A stretch of DNA of 64,000 bases from an uncultured Prevotellaceae bacterium (GCA_900314655.1 OMWC01000002.1:124001-188000); one strand, 5' to 3'. Positions 40,870-49,427 are shown, numbered from the stretch's first letter. Numbers and translations: made by a program. Notes: generated from the letters alone by a model not told the origin.

Positions 40870-41985
40870 TTATTTCTTACGGCCGCGGTCATAGACACCT
40901 TGTGATGTGACACGGCCATTGCGGTCTTTCTCCACGTATTTGCCGTCGCGGTAGTCGTTCACATAGTTGCCTTCGAAACGGTTGCCGTTCTTGTCCACCT
41001 CGATGGCTGGCCCGTTACGCTTGCCGTTGCGGTAGGTGCCCTTAAACTTACTGCCATCGTGGAAGTGGATAATCACCTCACCATTGACGGATCCATTCTT
41101 GAATTGTCCCTCAAAGACATCTCCTGTCTTCTTCGTCAGCTTGCCATAACCGTTGGGTGTGTCATTATGCCATGTACCGGTATAGATGTCTCCGTTCTTC
41201 CAGGCAAAAGTTCCCTGACCTTCTTTGTCACCATCCTTAAAATGACCCGTATATTTGTCACCGTTAGCATAGCGGAAGATACCCTGTCCGGTGCGTTCGC
41301 CCTGAACATAGTCGCCCTCATAGCGGTCACCGTTCTGAAACTTATAGATACCCTTTCCGTGCTGGATGTCGTTCTTCCATTCGCCTATGTATTCGTCTCC
41401 GTCGGCATACTTGTTGGTACCTTTTCCTGAGCGCTGGTTATTGGCCCACATGCCGTCGTAGATGGTGCCGTCGCCCCAGTCGAAGAGTCCCTTTCCGTCC
41501 TTCATGTCGTTCTTCCACATGCCATCATAGAAAGCACCGCTGGCATAGGTGTAGCGCCCTTTTCCATTGCGCTTATCCTGATGCCAGTAGCCGTCATATT
41601 TGTCGCCGTTGTAGTAGTACATCGTGCCGTGGCCTTGCTGATAGTCACGAAACCACAGGCCCTCGTAACGGTTGTTGTTCATGAACCAGAAGGTGCCCTT
41701 TCCATGCTGTTGGTTCTGGAACCACTGGCCTTCATATTTCTCTCCGTCGGAGAAGGTGTACGTGCCATATCCATGACGTTTGCCTTTCTCATATTCTCCG
41801 TCGTATATGTCACCGTTGCTATAGATCACGCTGCCTTTGCCGTGGGGTTTGCCCGACATCATCTCTCCCTTATATTGACCAGAGAGATTGCCTTCCTTGA
41901 TTTCGCAGGAACCAAGCGAAATCTTCTGTGCCGATACACAGAGAGGAAGAGAAATGAATAAGTATGTTATTATCTTTGATTTCAC
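40870..41985 (-). CDS. Exported MORN-repeat protein
   Basis: This 371-residue protein has a signal peptide (MKSKIITYLFISLPLCVSA) followed by about 14 tandem MORN-type repeats of exactly 23 residues, with the pattern Y-G-W/Y...G-G---Y/F-GD (for example KYEGQWFQNQQHGKGTF). The repeats fill residues 30-360 almost without gaps. No catalytic domain is attached. MORN repeats form a curved beta sheet that binds lipids or proteins; here the protein should be periplasmic or at the outer membrane. Later repeats (from about residue 285) lose the YxG and GxG positions. Confidence 0.92.
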   Translation of the reverse strand: MKSKIITYLFISLPLCVSAQKISLGSCEIKEGNLSGQYKGEMMSGKPHGKGSVIYSNGDIYDGEYEKGKRHGYGTYTFSDGEKYEGQWFQNQQHGKGTFWFMNNNRYEGLWFRDYQQGHGTMYYYNGDKYDGYWHQDKRNGKGRYTYASGAFYDGMWKNDMKDGKGLFDWGDGTIYDGMWANNQRSGKGTNKYADGDEYIGEWKNDIQHGKGIYKFQNGDRYEGDYVQGERTGQGIFRYANGDKYTGHFKDGDKEGQGTFAWKNGDIYTGTWHNDTPNGYGKLTKKTGDVFEGQFKNGSVNGEVIIHFHDGSKFKGTYRNGKRNGPAIEVDKNGNRFEGNYVNDYRDGKYVEKDRNGRVTSQGVYDRGRKK

Positions 41986-42016
41986 GATTCTGATTTATGA
42001 TTATGGTTTTGTTTTG

Positions 42017-42024
42017 CAAAGTTA
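42017..42024 (-). promoter_or_regulatory. -7 box (TAACTTTG) of the MORN-repeat gene
   Basis: The minus-strand TAACTTTG fits TAnnTTTG, with about 31 nt before the start codon at 41985. Confidence 0.6.
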
Positions 42025-42068
42025 CAAATAAAAAATGAATTAATCATGAATAATTAAGATTTATTTTG

Positions 42069-42076
42069 TACCTTTG
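42069..42076 (+). promoter_or_regulatory. -7 box (TACCTTTG) of kdsB
   Basis: TACCTTTG lies 19 nt before the kdsB ATG at 42096, within the open frame that starts at 42066, so that longer start is unlikely. Confidence 0.65.
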
Positions 42077-42095
42077 CCCTAAAATAGGAACTATT

Positions 42096-42845
42096 ATGAA
42101 ATTCATCGGAGTGATTCCCGCCCGCTATGCATCAACGCGATTTCCGGGCAAGCCCCTGGCCATGCTGGGCGGCAAGACTGTGATACAGAGAGTTTACGAA
42201 CAGGTGTCGGCTGTGCTCGACTCTGCCTATGTGGCTACCGACGATGATCGCATCCGTCAGGCCGTTGAAGCCTTCGGAGGCAAGGCCGTAATGACTTCGC
42301 CCAACCACAAGAGCGGCACCGACCGCATAGAGGAAGCCGTCGAGAAGATTGGCGGCGACTTCGACGTTGTGATCAACGTGCAGGGCGACGAGCCCTTCAT
42401 CCAACGTTCTCAGCTGGAGGAAATTATCCGCTGCTTCGATGATGCTGATACACAGATTGCCACGCTGGGCAAGCCTTTCGAGAAGACGCAGGGGTTCCAG
42501 GCCGTGAAGAATCCGAACAGTCCGAAGATTGTGGTTGACAACCGCGGCTATGCGCTCTATTTCTCCCGCTCCGTGATACCGTTTGTTCGCGGAAAGGAGA
42601 CCACCGAATGGATGGACCACTACCCTTTCCTGAAGCATCTCGGCATCTACGCCTACCGCACAGAAGTGCTTCACGAGATTACGCGTCTGCCTCAGAGCTC
42701 GCTCGAACTGGCTGAAAGTCTCGAACAGCTGCGCTGGCTGCAGAACGGTTACCGCATCAAAGTGGGTCTGACCGACGTTGAGACTGTTGGTATCGATACG
42801 CCCGAAGACCTCGAACGGGCAGAGGTGTTTCTGCAGCAGCGGTGA
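42096..42845 (+). CDS. kdsB: CMP-KDO synthetase (3-deoxy-manno-octulosonate cytidylyltransferase)
   Basis: KdsB activates KDO with CTP for lipopolysaccharide inner-core synthesis. The 249-residue protein starts MKFIGVIPARYASTRFPGKPLA, the nucleotide-binding opening. It contains TSPNHKSGTDRIEEAV near residue 68, VINVQGDEPFI near residue 92, YFSRSVIPF near residue 150, HLGIYAYRTEVL near residue 182 and ETVGIDTPEDLERAE near the end. Standard length, no oddities. Downstream are a hairpin element and a 22-bp array. Confidence 0.96.
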   Translation: MKFIGVIPARYASTRFPGKPLAMLGGKTVIQRVYEQVSAVLDSAYVATDDDRIRQAVEAFGGKAVMTSPNHKSGTDRIEEAVEKIGGDFDVVINVQGDEPFIQRSQLEEIIRCFDDADTQIATLGKPFEKTQGFQAVKNPNSPKIVVDNRGYALYFSRSVIPFVRGKETTEWMDHYPFLKHLGIYAYRTEVLHEITRLPQSSLELAESLEQLRWLQNGYRIKVGLTDVETVGIDTPEDLERAEVFLQQR

Positions 42846-42864
42846 TTCCATAAAGGTATGATAG

Positions 42865-42992
42865 GTGTGACAGTGTGACACTTGTGACACCTTTTTTTAT
42901 AACATTTAAAAAAGAATAAATTCCATGTTCGCGCGCGTGTAAAAAAATAAAGTTTATAGAAAACTCTGTTACAAGTGTCACACTGTCACACG
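42865..42992. repeat. Large hairpin element 2 with GTGACA-repeat arms
   Basis: The left arm (42865-42902) is built from GTGTGACA, GTGTGACACTTGTGACA and a T-rich stretch ending ATAAC. The right arm (42952-42992) begins GTTTATAGAAA and returns through ACAAGTGTCACACTGTCACAC. The outer 21 bases pair perfectly, then pairing becomes imperfect. The loop contains CGCGCGTGTAAAAAAATAAA at 42932, nearly the same as in element 1. The arms differ in sequence from element 1 but are equally self-complementary. Confidence 0.9.
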
Positions 42993-43001
42993 CATCAAGC
43001 A

Positions 43002-43150
43002 TAAAGTATCATCCGTTGCCTTTCAAAGTATCATCCGTTGGGCTTCAAAGTATCATCCGTTGACCTTCAAAGTATCATCCGTTGAAGGCCAAAGTATCAT
43101 CCGTTGAAGGTCAAAGTATCATCCGCTCAAATACGGGGTATCACACGTTG
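43002..43150 (+). repeat. 22-bp tandem repeat array C (7 units)
   Basis: Cores start at 43002, 43024, 43046, 43068, 43090, 43112 and 43134, always 22 bp apart. The first begins T instead of C; the next four are perfect. The sixth ends CGCTC and the seventh has decayed to CGGGGTATCACACGTTG but keeps the phase. Spacers are CCTTT, GGCTT, ACCTT, AAGGC, AAGGT and AAATA. GGGGTATC in unit 7 pairs with GATACCCC just downstream (43156-43163). Confidence 0.95.
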
Positions 43151-43190
43151 AATTCGATACCCCAAAGCTGTTCCAATAAGCCAAAAATAT

Positions 43191-43228
43191 CCGCCCGCCA
43201 AAACCTTTCGGAAGGTATGGCGGGCGGA
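43191..43228 (-). terminator. GC-rich terminator of the FadL-like gene
   Basis: CCGCCCGCCA (43191-43200) pairs with TGGCGGGCGG (43219-43228), with further pairing ACCTT/AAGGT inside. On the minus strand ATATTTTTGG follows, so it should end the leftward FadL-like transcript 23 bp after its stop. Confidence 0.85.
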
Positions 43229-43250
43229 GCGATTATAGAATAAATGAGGA

Positions 43251-44867
43251 TCAGAAGCGATAGCCCAGGGTGAGCATAGCCTGATGGCGATTGTCCTCCA
43301 CCTTGGTTGATGAGCAGAAGCTCTCAACACCACCCATCGAGAACTCTTTCTGGAAGGGATAGAAATCACCTTTCTTCGTAGAATACTGATAGGCCAGGTC
43401 GGCATAGAAGTTCTTGAACGTGTAGCCCAGACCGAGGGTGATGCGGTGTGTGCAATCCCAGTTGGTATAGTCGGTGGTTGATGAATAGGCCGTGCCCAGC
43501 GACTGAATGAAGCCGTCGCGATAGCCGCGCATGCCATCCTTCTTGTAGGCCGGACTCACGTAGTTGTAGCCGGCACGCAGGGCAAGCTCTGGAATGGGCT
43601 TGTATTCGGCACCCACTTTCACCGTGCATACACCCTTGAGCGTAGCGTCGGTGTGGTCGTTCATGGCGTTGTCGCTGTAGCTGCTGGTGTAGTAGGTGTC
43701 ATACCATGCGTCGTAATATTCGTCGCCCTTCTCGCGGGTGTCGATGCCGCTGAAATCGCTATACTCGAAGGTGGCACCGAGAGCCAGGAAGTTGCCAACC
43801 GTGTGACCTGCACTGAGACCAAACTTCCAGGGCGTGTTGAGACGGAACTCATAGACATCTTCGTTAGAGACCACGCTGTATGCACCTGCAGAGTAAGGTT
43901 TGCCGTCTATCATATACTCCTTCAGATAGTTGTCAAGCTGGGTATAGTTGCTGGTCTTCAGGTCGTAGAACGTGGGCGTGGAAACGTAGGCACCCAGACG
44001 GAAAGCCGACTCCTCGATAGGACGCACGATGACACCAGCCTTCACGTCGTAGCCGATACCCGTTATCTTGCGCTCGTCGTAGAGCTCTGCATCGCCAAGC
44101 GACTCAATGTCGTTAGTGAGGTTCTCCTCATAGTTGGTAAAGCCCTTGTAGTGAACGTCGTGGAGTCCGAAGGTGATGCCCAGATACACACGGTCGTTGA
44201 TGTTGCCGCTCAGGTTGAAGTCGTATTCACCGATATAGCCTTTGGCATGGCGGTTGAACACGTAATCGTCGGCATACAGATAGTAGTATTCACCATCGTA
44301 GGTATTGAAGTTCAGGCCCTGATTTATGAGTTCATCCACCTGGCTGTATGTGGGAGGATAGGCTCCGGTGAAGGTGGGCTCGTATTTGCCTGGTGTGCCT
44401 TGGTAGCCGAGCTGTCCGGTGCTGATACCGCTCGCATAGGAGAGTATCTGCTGTGAACCGTCGCCAAGTTTGTTGGCGGCATAGAGGATATGGTTGAAGT
44501 CGCGACTCTTGTGATAGTTGAAGCCGAAGTTCATATACGAATTCTTGCCCGATGGGCGCGAATAGACGAATCCTATCTGGTCGAACGACATGTGGGTCTT
44601 GTCGCCAGTGGCTGCCTTATCCACATTCCCCTGACTGACCACTCCGATGGTGGCACTGACGTTGGAACGACGAAAGAGTCCGATGCCGGCAGGGTTGGTT
44701 GAAATGGTCGAGATATCGGCTCCCAAGGCCTCCATTGCTCCGCCCATACCCACATAGCGTGCCGTTCCGTTCAGGTCTTCAGTGGCCGTGTTGGCATCCT
44801 GATAAGTCTCTTGTGCCATCACAGGCAATGCAGCCATGAAGCACATCCATAACATGATTTTTTTCAT
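43251..44867 (-). CDS. OmpP1/FadL/TodX-family outer-membrane protein
   Basis: This 538-residue outer-membrane barrel has a signal peptide (MKKIMLWMCFMAALPVMAQ). The family opening follows: YVGMGGAMEALGADISTISTNPAGIGLFRRSNVS (about residues 38-71), in which the NPAG motif is characteristic. The middle is rich in Tyr/Asp/Asn strand-like sequence. The C terminus HQAMLTLGYRF ends in Phe, as barrel proteins do. FadL-type proteins pass hydrophobic compounds across the outer membrane; the cargo here is unknown. It is followed downstream by its own terminator. Confidence 0.93.
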   Translation of the reverse strand: MKKIMLWMCFMAALPVMAQETYQDANTATEDLNGTARYVGMGGAMEALGADISTISTNPAGIGLFRRSNVSATIGVVSQGNVDKAATGDKTHMSFDQIGFVYSRPSGKNSYMNFGFNYHKSRDFNHILYAANKLGDGSQQILSYASGISTGQLGYQGTPGKYEPTFTGAYPPTYSQVDELINQGLNFNTYDGEYYYLYADDYVFNRHAKGYIGEYDFNLSGNINDRVYLGITFGLHDVHYKGFTNYEENLTNDIESLGDAELYDERKITGIGYDVKAGVIVRPIEESAFRLGAYVSTPTFYDLKTSNYTQLDNYLKEYMIDGKPYSAGAYSVVSNEDVYEFRLNTPWKFGLSAGHTVGNFLALGATFEYSDFSGIDTREKGDEYYDAWYDTYYTSSYSDNAMNDHTDATLKGVCTVKVGAEYKPIPELALRAGYNYVSPAYKKDGMRGYRDGFIQSLGTAYSSTTDYTNWDCTHRITLGLGYTFKNFYADLAYQYSTKKGDFYPFQKEFSMGGVESFCSSTKVEDNRHQAMLTLGYRF

Positions 44868-44915
44868 ATTCTATATGTCTGTTTAAGTCCGTAAAATTGA
44901 TGATTAGTCACTCTG

Positions 44916-45866
44916 TTAATGGCGACCGCGTCCACCGCCACCGTAGCCTCCGCCGCGCGAACCACCGCTACTGAAGCCACCACCGCCGCGTGAACCGCCA
45001 CTGCTAAAGCTGCCGCTGCCACGAGAACTGCTGCCGCTGCTCACGCCACGGGAGCCACTGTAGGTTGTGCCACGGGTAACCGACGAACTGCCGAAGTCGG
45101 AGTTGCCACGGGTGCTATAGGTGGTGCCGCGTGTGCCGTAGGTGCGCGAATGACCGAAGCCACGACTGTTGCCGCCACGTGATGCAGATGAACTTCGGTT
45201 GATGCGGCTGCTGGTGCCGCCCCAATCTACTCTTCTGCTTCCGGTATTACCCGTGCGGTAACCGCTGTTGATGACATACAACGGGCGTGAATAGTGCCAT
45301 CCGCCATACCAGCCCCAACGATAGGGAGAGCCCCAGCCGTACCAGCTGTAATAGTAGGGATCATACCAGTCGTACCAGCCGTACCAACCATTGTAGCCGT
45401 AGCCATAGTACCAGGGATCATACCATCCCCAACGGCTGTACCACCAAGGCGAATGCCATCCATAGTAAGGTCCGCGGAACCAGGGATCGTACCAGTAGAA
45501 ATCGTCGAAACGACTCATCCTGCGGCTGTAGTAGTAGTCGTCGTCCACATCGTATTCCACCTTCGTCCCGGGATAGACAGCGAGCGTGTCGGTCACGTCT
45601 TCAGCACTAGAATGGAACTCAATGATGTCATTGCCCAGTGAGTCGGTGCCTATCTTCTCGAAATAGCTGCCGAACTTGCCGCGCCGGTTATACTCGTCAA
45701 CGCTGCGGTTGCTCCCACTGTAATAAGTGGGTGCATCGTTTTCAACTTTTGGTGTGCTCTTCACTGTCTTATCACTCTTCTTAGGGGTGAAATACAGGTC
45801 GTCCTGCGCCATCATGGAGATTGGCAGTGCACCAAAGAGGACTGATAATAGAACTAATTTCTTCAT
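44916..45866 (-). CDS. Exported Trp/Tyr/Gly-rich low-complexity protein
   Basis: I do not recognise a function. The 316-residue protein has a signal peptide (MKKLVLLSVLFGALPISMMAQ) and a moderately ordinary N-terminal third. Residues 120-194 are extraordinarily aromatic, with 16 Trp and 20 Tyr in 75 residues alongside Gly, Asp and Pro. From about residue 205 a Ser/Gly/Arg-rich tail follows (SRGGNSRGFGHSRTYG, GGSRGGGGFSSGG, ending GGRGRH). No membrane helix or repeat of fixed length is visible. It is probably an envelope or surface protein. A -7 box precedes it and the FadL-like gene follows 48 bp later on the same strand. Confidence 0.85.
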   Translation of the reverse strand: MKKLVLLSVLFGALPISMMAQDDLYFTPKKSDKTVKSTPKVENDAPTYYSGSNRSVDEYNRRGKFGSYFEKIGTDSLGNDIIEFHSSAEDVTDTLAVYPGTKVEYDVDDDYYYSRRMSRFDDFYWYDPWFRGPYYGWHSPWWYSRWGWYDPWYYGYGYNGWYGWYDWYDPYYYSWYGWGSPYRWGWYGGWHYSRPLYVINSGYRTGNTGSRRVDWGGTSSRINRSSSASRGGNSRGFGHSRTYGTRGTTYSTRGNSDFGSSSVTRGTTYSGSRGVSSGSSSRGSGSFSSGGSRGGGGFSSGGSRGGGYGGGGRGRH

Positions 45867-45894
45867 ATGCTCAAATGATATTCTTATTCAGGTG

Positions 45895-45902
45895 CAAAAA
45901 TA
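45895..45902 (-). promoter_or_regulatory. -7 box (TATTTTTG) of the Trp/Tyr-rich gene
   Basis: Minus-strand TATTTTTG fits TAnnTTTG and lies 28 nt before the ATG at 45866. Confidence 0.6.
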
Positions 45903-45967
45903 CTACTATTTTTTATGCAAAAATAAGGTTTTTTCCTATTACATAGTAGGATTTTCCCTATTTTTTA

Positions 45968-45975
45968 TATCTTTG
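45968..45975 (+). promoter_or_regulatory. -7 box (TATCTTTG) of prmA
   Basis: TATCTTTG lies 24 nt before the ATG at 46000 and far inside the long upstream open frame, which supports the shorter PrmA start. Confidence 0.7.
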
Positions 45976-45999
45976 CATCGAAAATTTAACTTTTTGGTG

Positions 46000-46878
46000 A
46001 TGAAATACTACGTTGCGAACTTCAAAATCGAAGGTGCCGGGGACATTGATATGTGCCGGGACATTATTGCATCACTGGCTGCTGAAGCAGGTTTCGAATC
46101 GTTTGAGGAAAACGGTGACACTCTCGACGGCTACGTGCAGCAGGAACTGTTGGACGAGCCGCTGCTCAAGTCGCTGCTTGAGGATTTCCCCATCGAGGGT
46201 GTCAACATAAGCTATACGATTAAAGAGGCTGAATACCGCAACTGGAACGAACAATGGGAGAATGCCGGTTTTGAACCCATCGTCATTGACGACCGCTGCA
46301 TCATCCACGACACGAATCATCCCGCCATCGGCAGTACTGATGCCCTTTCCGCGGAAGGCTCCCCCATTCTTGACATCACCATCGAAGCTCGACAAGCATT
46401 TGGCACAGGAACCCACGAAACGACTCGGATGATTGTGAACGAACTGCTGAAGACTGACCTGAAAGGCAAACGTTTCCTCGACTGTGGTTGCGGAACGGGC
46501 ATATTGGGTATAGTGGCATCCAAGTGCGGAGCAGTTGAAGTAGTGGCTTACGACATTGACGAATGGAGTGTGGAGAACAGCCGCCATAATGCCGAACTCA
46601 ACGGCGTAGATAACATGGAAGTGCTGGAGGGCGACCGCAACGTGCTGAGCCACGTTAACGGAGTGTTCGACGTGGTCGTAGCCAATATCAACCGCAATAT
46701 CCTGCTGGAAGACATGTGTCACATGAAAGAAGTGATGAGCCACAAGGGCATACTCATCCTGAGCGGATTCTACGATACCGACGGGTTTATGATAGCTGAG
46801 AAAGCCGGAGAGTTGGGATTATCGCTGACCAAGACTGAGGGGTGCAACAAATGGTGCATGCTGGTCTTCAGTGCATAG
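46000..46878 (+). CDS. prmA: Ribosomal protein L11 methyltransferase
   Basis: PrmA trimethylates ribosomal protein L11. The 292-residue protein starts MKYYVANFKIEGAGDIDMCRDIIASLAAEAGFESFEE and contains YRNWNEQWENAGFEPIVID, EARQAFGTGTHETTRMIV (about residues 130-147) and the SAM loop DCGCGTGILGIVASK near residue 163. The post-I region VVANINRN near residue 227 is the conserved NxxxN. The open frame extends 91 codons upstream into the divergent gene; the promoter and the family N terminus both put the start at 46000. Confidence 0.94.
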   Translation: MKYYVANFKIEGAGDIDMCRDIIASLAAEAGFESFEENGDTLDGYVQQELLDEPLLKSLLEDFPIEGVNISYTIKEAEYRNWNEQWENAGFEPIVIDDRCIIHDTNHPAIGSTDALSAEGSPILDITIEARQAFGTGTHETTRMIVNELLKTDLKGKRFLDCGCGTGILGIVASKCGAVEVVAYDIDEWSVENSRHNAELNGVDNMEVLEGDRNVLSHVNGVFDVVVANINRNILLEDMCHMKEVMSHKGILILSGFYDTDGFMIAEKAGELGLSLTKTEGCNKWCMLVFSA

Positions 46879-46884
46879 GCTCAT

Positions 46885-47703
46885 TTATTCTTCGAAATCC
46901 TTGATACAAAGTTGCTTCAAATCGTAGAAGGAACCGTTGTATAGGTCGAAATCCACATATCCCCTGATACCTGGCAGACGGCCGGCATCTGTATGCTGCC
47001 AGAACTTCCATTCGCCTTTGTATTCCACCTTGTCAACGTAATAATGGGCTATCCAGTAAGGATAGTCATCAAATACCGGAGTTCCAAGATACTTTATCTT
47101 GAACTTATAATAGGTATAAATGATAGGCTTCACATGATACTTGTCTTCCACGGCATGGAGCCATGCCAATATCTCCCGCTGAAACTCTTCGGTTGACACA
47201 TCGGCAGGTTTGTGTTCCACATCGAGCACGGGCGGCAAATCGCCACTCTGCAAATGCACCTTGTTGAGGAAGAACTGAGCCTGTTCGCGGGCTGACGACT
47301 TATTGCTCCAGAAATGATATGCACCACGGATAAACCCGAACTCTCGTGCATTCCGGAAATTCTCGTTAAAACGTTCATCAAGCTTGGTGCTGCCTTCCGT
47401 AGCCTTGATCATGATGAAACGGATAGGGCATTTCTCTATCATGGCATTCTGCAGATGTTGCCAATTAATCTTGCCTTGATAATGGGAAATGTCGATGCCA
47501 CGGATTTCGTAGCCGTCAGGATAGTCAGCATCGCCATAGAGGGCTCGCCAACGGAAACCATAGGGGCCGACAAAGAAATAATAAAAAGCCCAAATGTAAA
47601 CGGCCACCACACCGATGCCTCCTATCCACCATGCCCAGTGAGGATTCTTGGCGAAGAGTGAACGGCGTCGGTGAGGTTTGCGTTTACTTTTGGACTTTGT
47701 CAT
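46885..47703 (-). CDS. GH25-family lysozyme, membrane-anchored
   Basis: This 272-residue peptidoglycan hydrolase starts with a basic cytoplasmic tail (TKSKSKRKPHRRRSLF) and one membrane helix (WAWWIGGIGVVAVYIWAFYYFF). The GH25 barrel follows: GIDISHYQGKINW near residue 69 with the first catalytic Asp, IMIKATEGSTKLD near residue 97, GAYHFW near residue 125 and the DxE motif VLDVEH near residue 150. The C-terminal part has FWQHTDAGRLPGIRGYVDFDLYNG. It faces the periplasm as a signal-anchor protein. It converges with prmA with only 6 bp between stops. Confidence 0.94.
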   Translation of the reverse strand: MTKSKSKRKPHRRRSLFAKNPHWAWWIGGIGVVAVYIWAFYYFFVGPYGFRWRALYGDADYPDGYEIRGIDISHYQGKINWQHLQNAMIEKCPIRFIMIKATEGSTKLDERFNENFRNAREFGFIRGAYHFWSNKSSAREQAQFFLNKVHLQSGDLPPVLDVEHKPADVSTEEFQREILAWLHAVEDKYHVKPIIYTYYKFKIKYLGTPVFDDYPYWIAHYYVDKVEYKGEWKFWQHTDAGRLPGIRGYVDFDLYNGSFYDLKQLCIKDFEE

Positions 47704-47744
47704 TCAATTATACTTCTCTAACTACGTTAGGGAAAACATTCTGT

Positions 47745-49385
47745 CTATTTGCTCTCCTGCTCCAAGGCAAGGGTCTTGGTGGGTTGGTCGCATACTTCTG
47801 CGGGTCCCCAGTACTGGATGGGGCCAGGATATACGTATGCAGTCTCGCGAGCCCAGCGATCACGCTGTGATGCGAAGCACTTGAAGGGAGCACCGTCGAG
47901 TTCCACAAGGGCCTTACGGATAACGGGCTTCATCTCACCATTACGCTTCTCCATGTTCATCATCATCGTGATGGGCACACCACCGGCAATCCACTGGTCG
48001 GCAGGCTTCGTGGTGTTCTTCACGATGGCCATGTAGCCGGTCTTGCCGTTGGCAATGAGCTGAGCGGCACTCGTTCCCAAAGCATAGCAGTAGTCAGCAT
48101 CGAAGTTAGAAGGAGCGGCGCAGCGTCCTTCATAACCGAAGAAGTGATGCTGTGTGGCGAACTTACCCTTGAACATACCAGTCTTGCGCCAACGCTCCAG
48201 TTTGGTAGCTACCATAGAGGAGAGCAGCTTTTCAGTTTCAATCAGGGACACCTGCACGTTTCCATGAGGATCGCGGTCGAGAGCCAACTGCTGAGCAACG
48301 CTGGTGGGCAGCGAATTGAATACAGAAAGATTCTCGTCGGAAATCTGCTGCTTCACGAAGTCAATCTGCTCCGTGCGGGTAAGGTTCTTGGCCTCAGGAC
48401 GAGCCAACACGTCGTTGAGTTCGGCAATCAGTTTCTTGATAGCAGGAATAAACTCGATGAGTCCTTCAGGGATAATAACGGTACCGAAGTTGTTGCCGTC
48501 TTCAGCACGACGGGCAACTGCATTGGCAATATATTCCACTACGTCGTCAAGAGTGAGTTCATTCTTCTCCACCTCTTCAGAAACGAGGCAAATATTAGGC
48601 TGACACTGCAGGGCGCACTCAAGGGCAATATGTGAAGCCGAACGACCCATCACCTTGATGAAATGCCAGTATTTGCGGGCTGAGTTACAGTCGCGCTCAA
48701 TGTTACCAATAAGTTCAGAATAAGTCTTGCAGGCAGTATCAAAACCGAATGAAGTCTCAATCTGATCATTCTTCAGGTCACCGTCGATGGTCTTGGGGCA
48801 GCCGATTACCTGCACGCCATAGTTCTTGGCAGCATAATACTCTGCCAGTACACATGCATTGGTATTGGAGTCGTCACCACCGATAATCACGATTGCCTTG
48901 ATGTCGAGTTCACGGATAATCTCAAGTCCCTTCTCGAACTGATCCACTTTCTCCAGCTTGGTACGACCAGAACCAATCATATCGAATCCGCCGGTATTGC
49001 GGTAGTCGTCGATAAAATCGGCCGTGATTTCCATATAATTGTGATCAACCAATCCACCAGGGCCAAGGATAAAACCATAGAGACGATTCTCGGGATTGAG
49101 CTTCTTGATGGTGTCAAACAAGCCAGTGATGACATTATGGCCGCCAGGAGCCTGTCCGCCAGAAAGAATAACGCCCACGTTCATCTTGGCCGTGTTAGCC
49201 TTATCACTTTCCACGAACTCAATGAGAGGCATTCCGTAAGTGTTGGGGAAAAGCTTCTTGATATCCTCCTGGTTGTCAACACTCTGTGTAGGAGCACCCT
49301 CCTTCACTTTTACAGCTCCTTGAAGAGCCTTTGGCAGTTTTGGCTGGTAAGCAGAACGAGCCATCTGCAATGCACTTTTTTCCAT
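47745..49385 (-). CDS. pfp: Pyrophosphate-dependent 6-phosphofructokinase
   Basis: This enzyme interconverts fructose-6-phosphate and fructose-1,6-bisphosphate using PPi. The 546-residue protein is of the long PPi-PFK type: [18 protein letters not shown] near residue 72, [13 protein letters not shown] near residue 163 (GGDD, rather than the GGDG of ATP-dependent forms), and [11 protein letters not shown] near residue 190 with the catalytic [22 protein letters not shown] is near residue 240 and [20 protein letters not shown] near residue 415. The start at [17 protein letters not shown] is chosen because the promoter box lies at 49428-49435, inside the upstream open extension. Confidence 0.95.
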   Translation of the reverse strand: MEKSALQMARSAYQPKLPKALQGAVKVKEGAPTQSVDNQEDIKKLFPNTYGMPLIEFVESDKANTAKMNVGVILSGGQAPGGHNVITGLFDTIKKLNPENRLYGFILGPGGLVDHNYMEITADFIDDYRNTGGFDMIGSGRTKLEKVDQFEKGLEIIRELDIKAIVIIGGDDSNTNACVLAEYYAAKNYGVQVIGCPKTIDGDLKNDQIETSFGFDTACKTYSELIGNIERDCNSARKYWHFIKVMGRSASHIALECALQCQPNICLVSEEVEKNELTLDDVVEYIANAVARRAEDGNNFGTVIIPEGLIEFIPAIKKLIAELNDVLARPEAKNLTRTEQIDFVKQQISDENLSVFNSLPTSVAQQLALDRDPHGNVQVSLIETEKLLSSMVATKLERWRKTGMFKGKFATQHHFFGYEGRCAAPSNFDADYCYALGTSAAQLIANGKTGYMAIVKNTTKPADQWIAGGVPITMMMNMEKRNGEMKPVIRKALVELDGAPFKCFASQRDRWARETAYVYPGPIQYWGPAEVCDQPTKTLALEQESK

Positions 49386-49427
49386 AATAATTTGTTGATA
49401 TAATTTGAATAATTGAATTTCGCATTG

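Larger units (their letters stand above)
42846..43250. other. 405-bp intergenic region: hairpin element 2, 22-bp array C and a terminator
   Basis: There is no gene between the convergent kdsB and FadL-like genes. In order the region holds the hairpin element (42865-42992), seven 22-bp units (43002-43150), and a GC-rich hairpin (43191-43228). Confidence 0.85.

Noticed and set aside
42757..43002. 81-codon minus-strand frame through hairpin element 2
   Set aside because: It crosses from antisense kdsB into the hairpin arms; the VTSVT part is only the GTGACA arm translated. I treat it as non-coding, though the shared loop does read FLHARE in both elements.
43002..43150. Iteron-type replication origin
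   Set aside because: The 22-bp direct repeats look like iterons, but there are four arrays in gene ends of a chromosome and no replication initiator gene nearby.
45727..45999. Long N-terminal extension of prmA
   Set aside because: It overlaps the divergent gene and contains the prmA promoter; PrmA homology starts at 46000.
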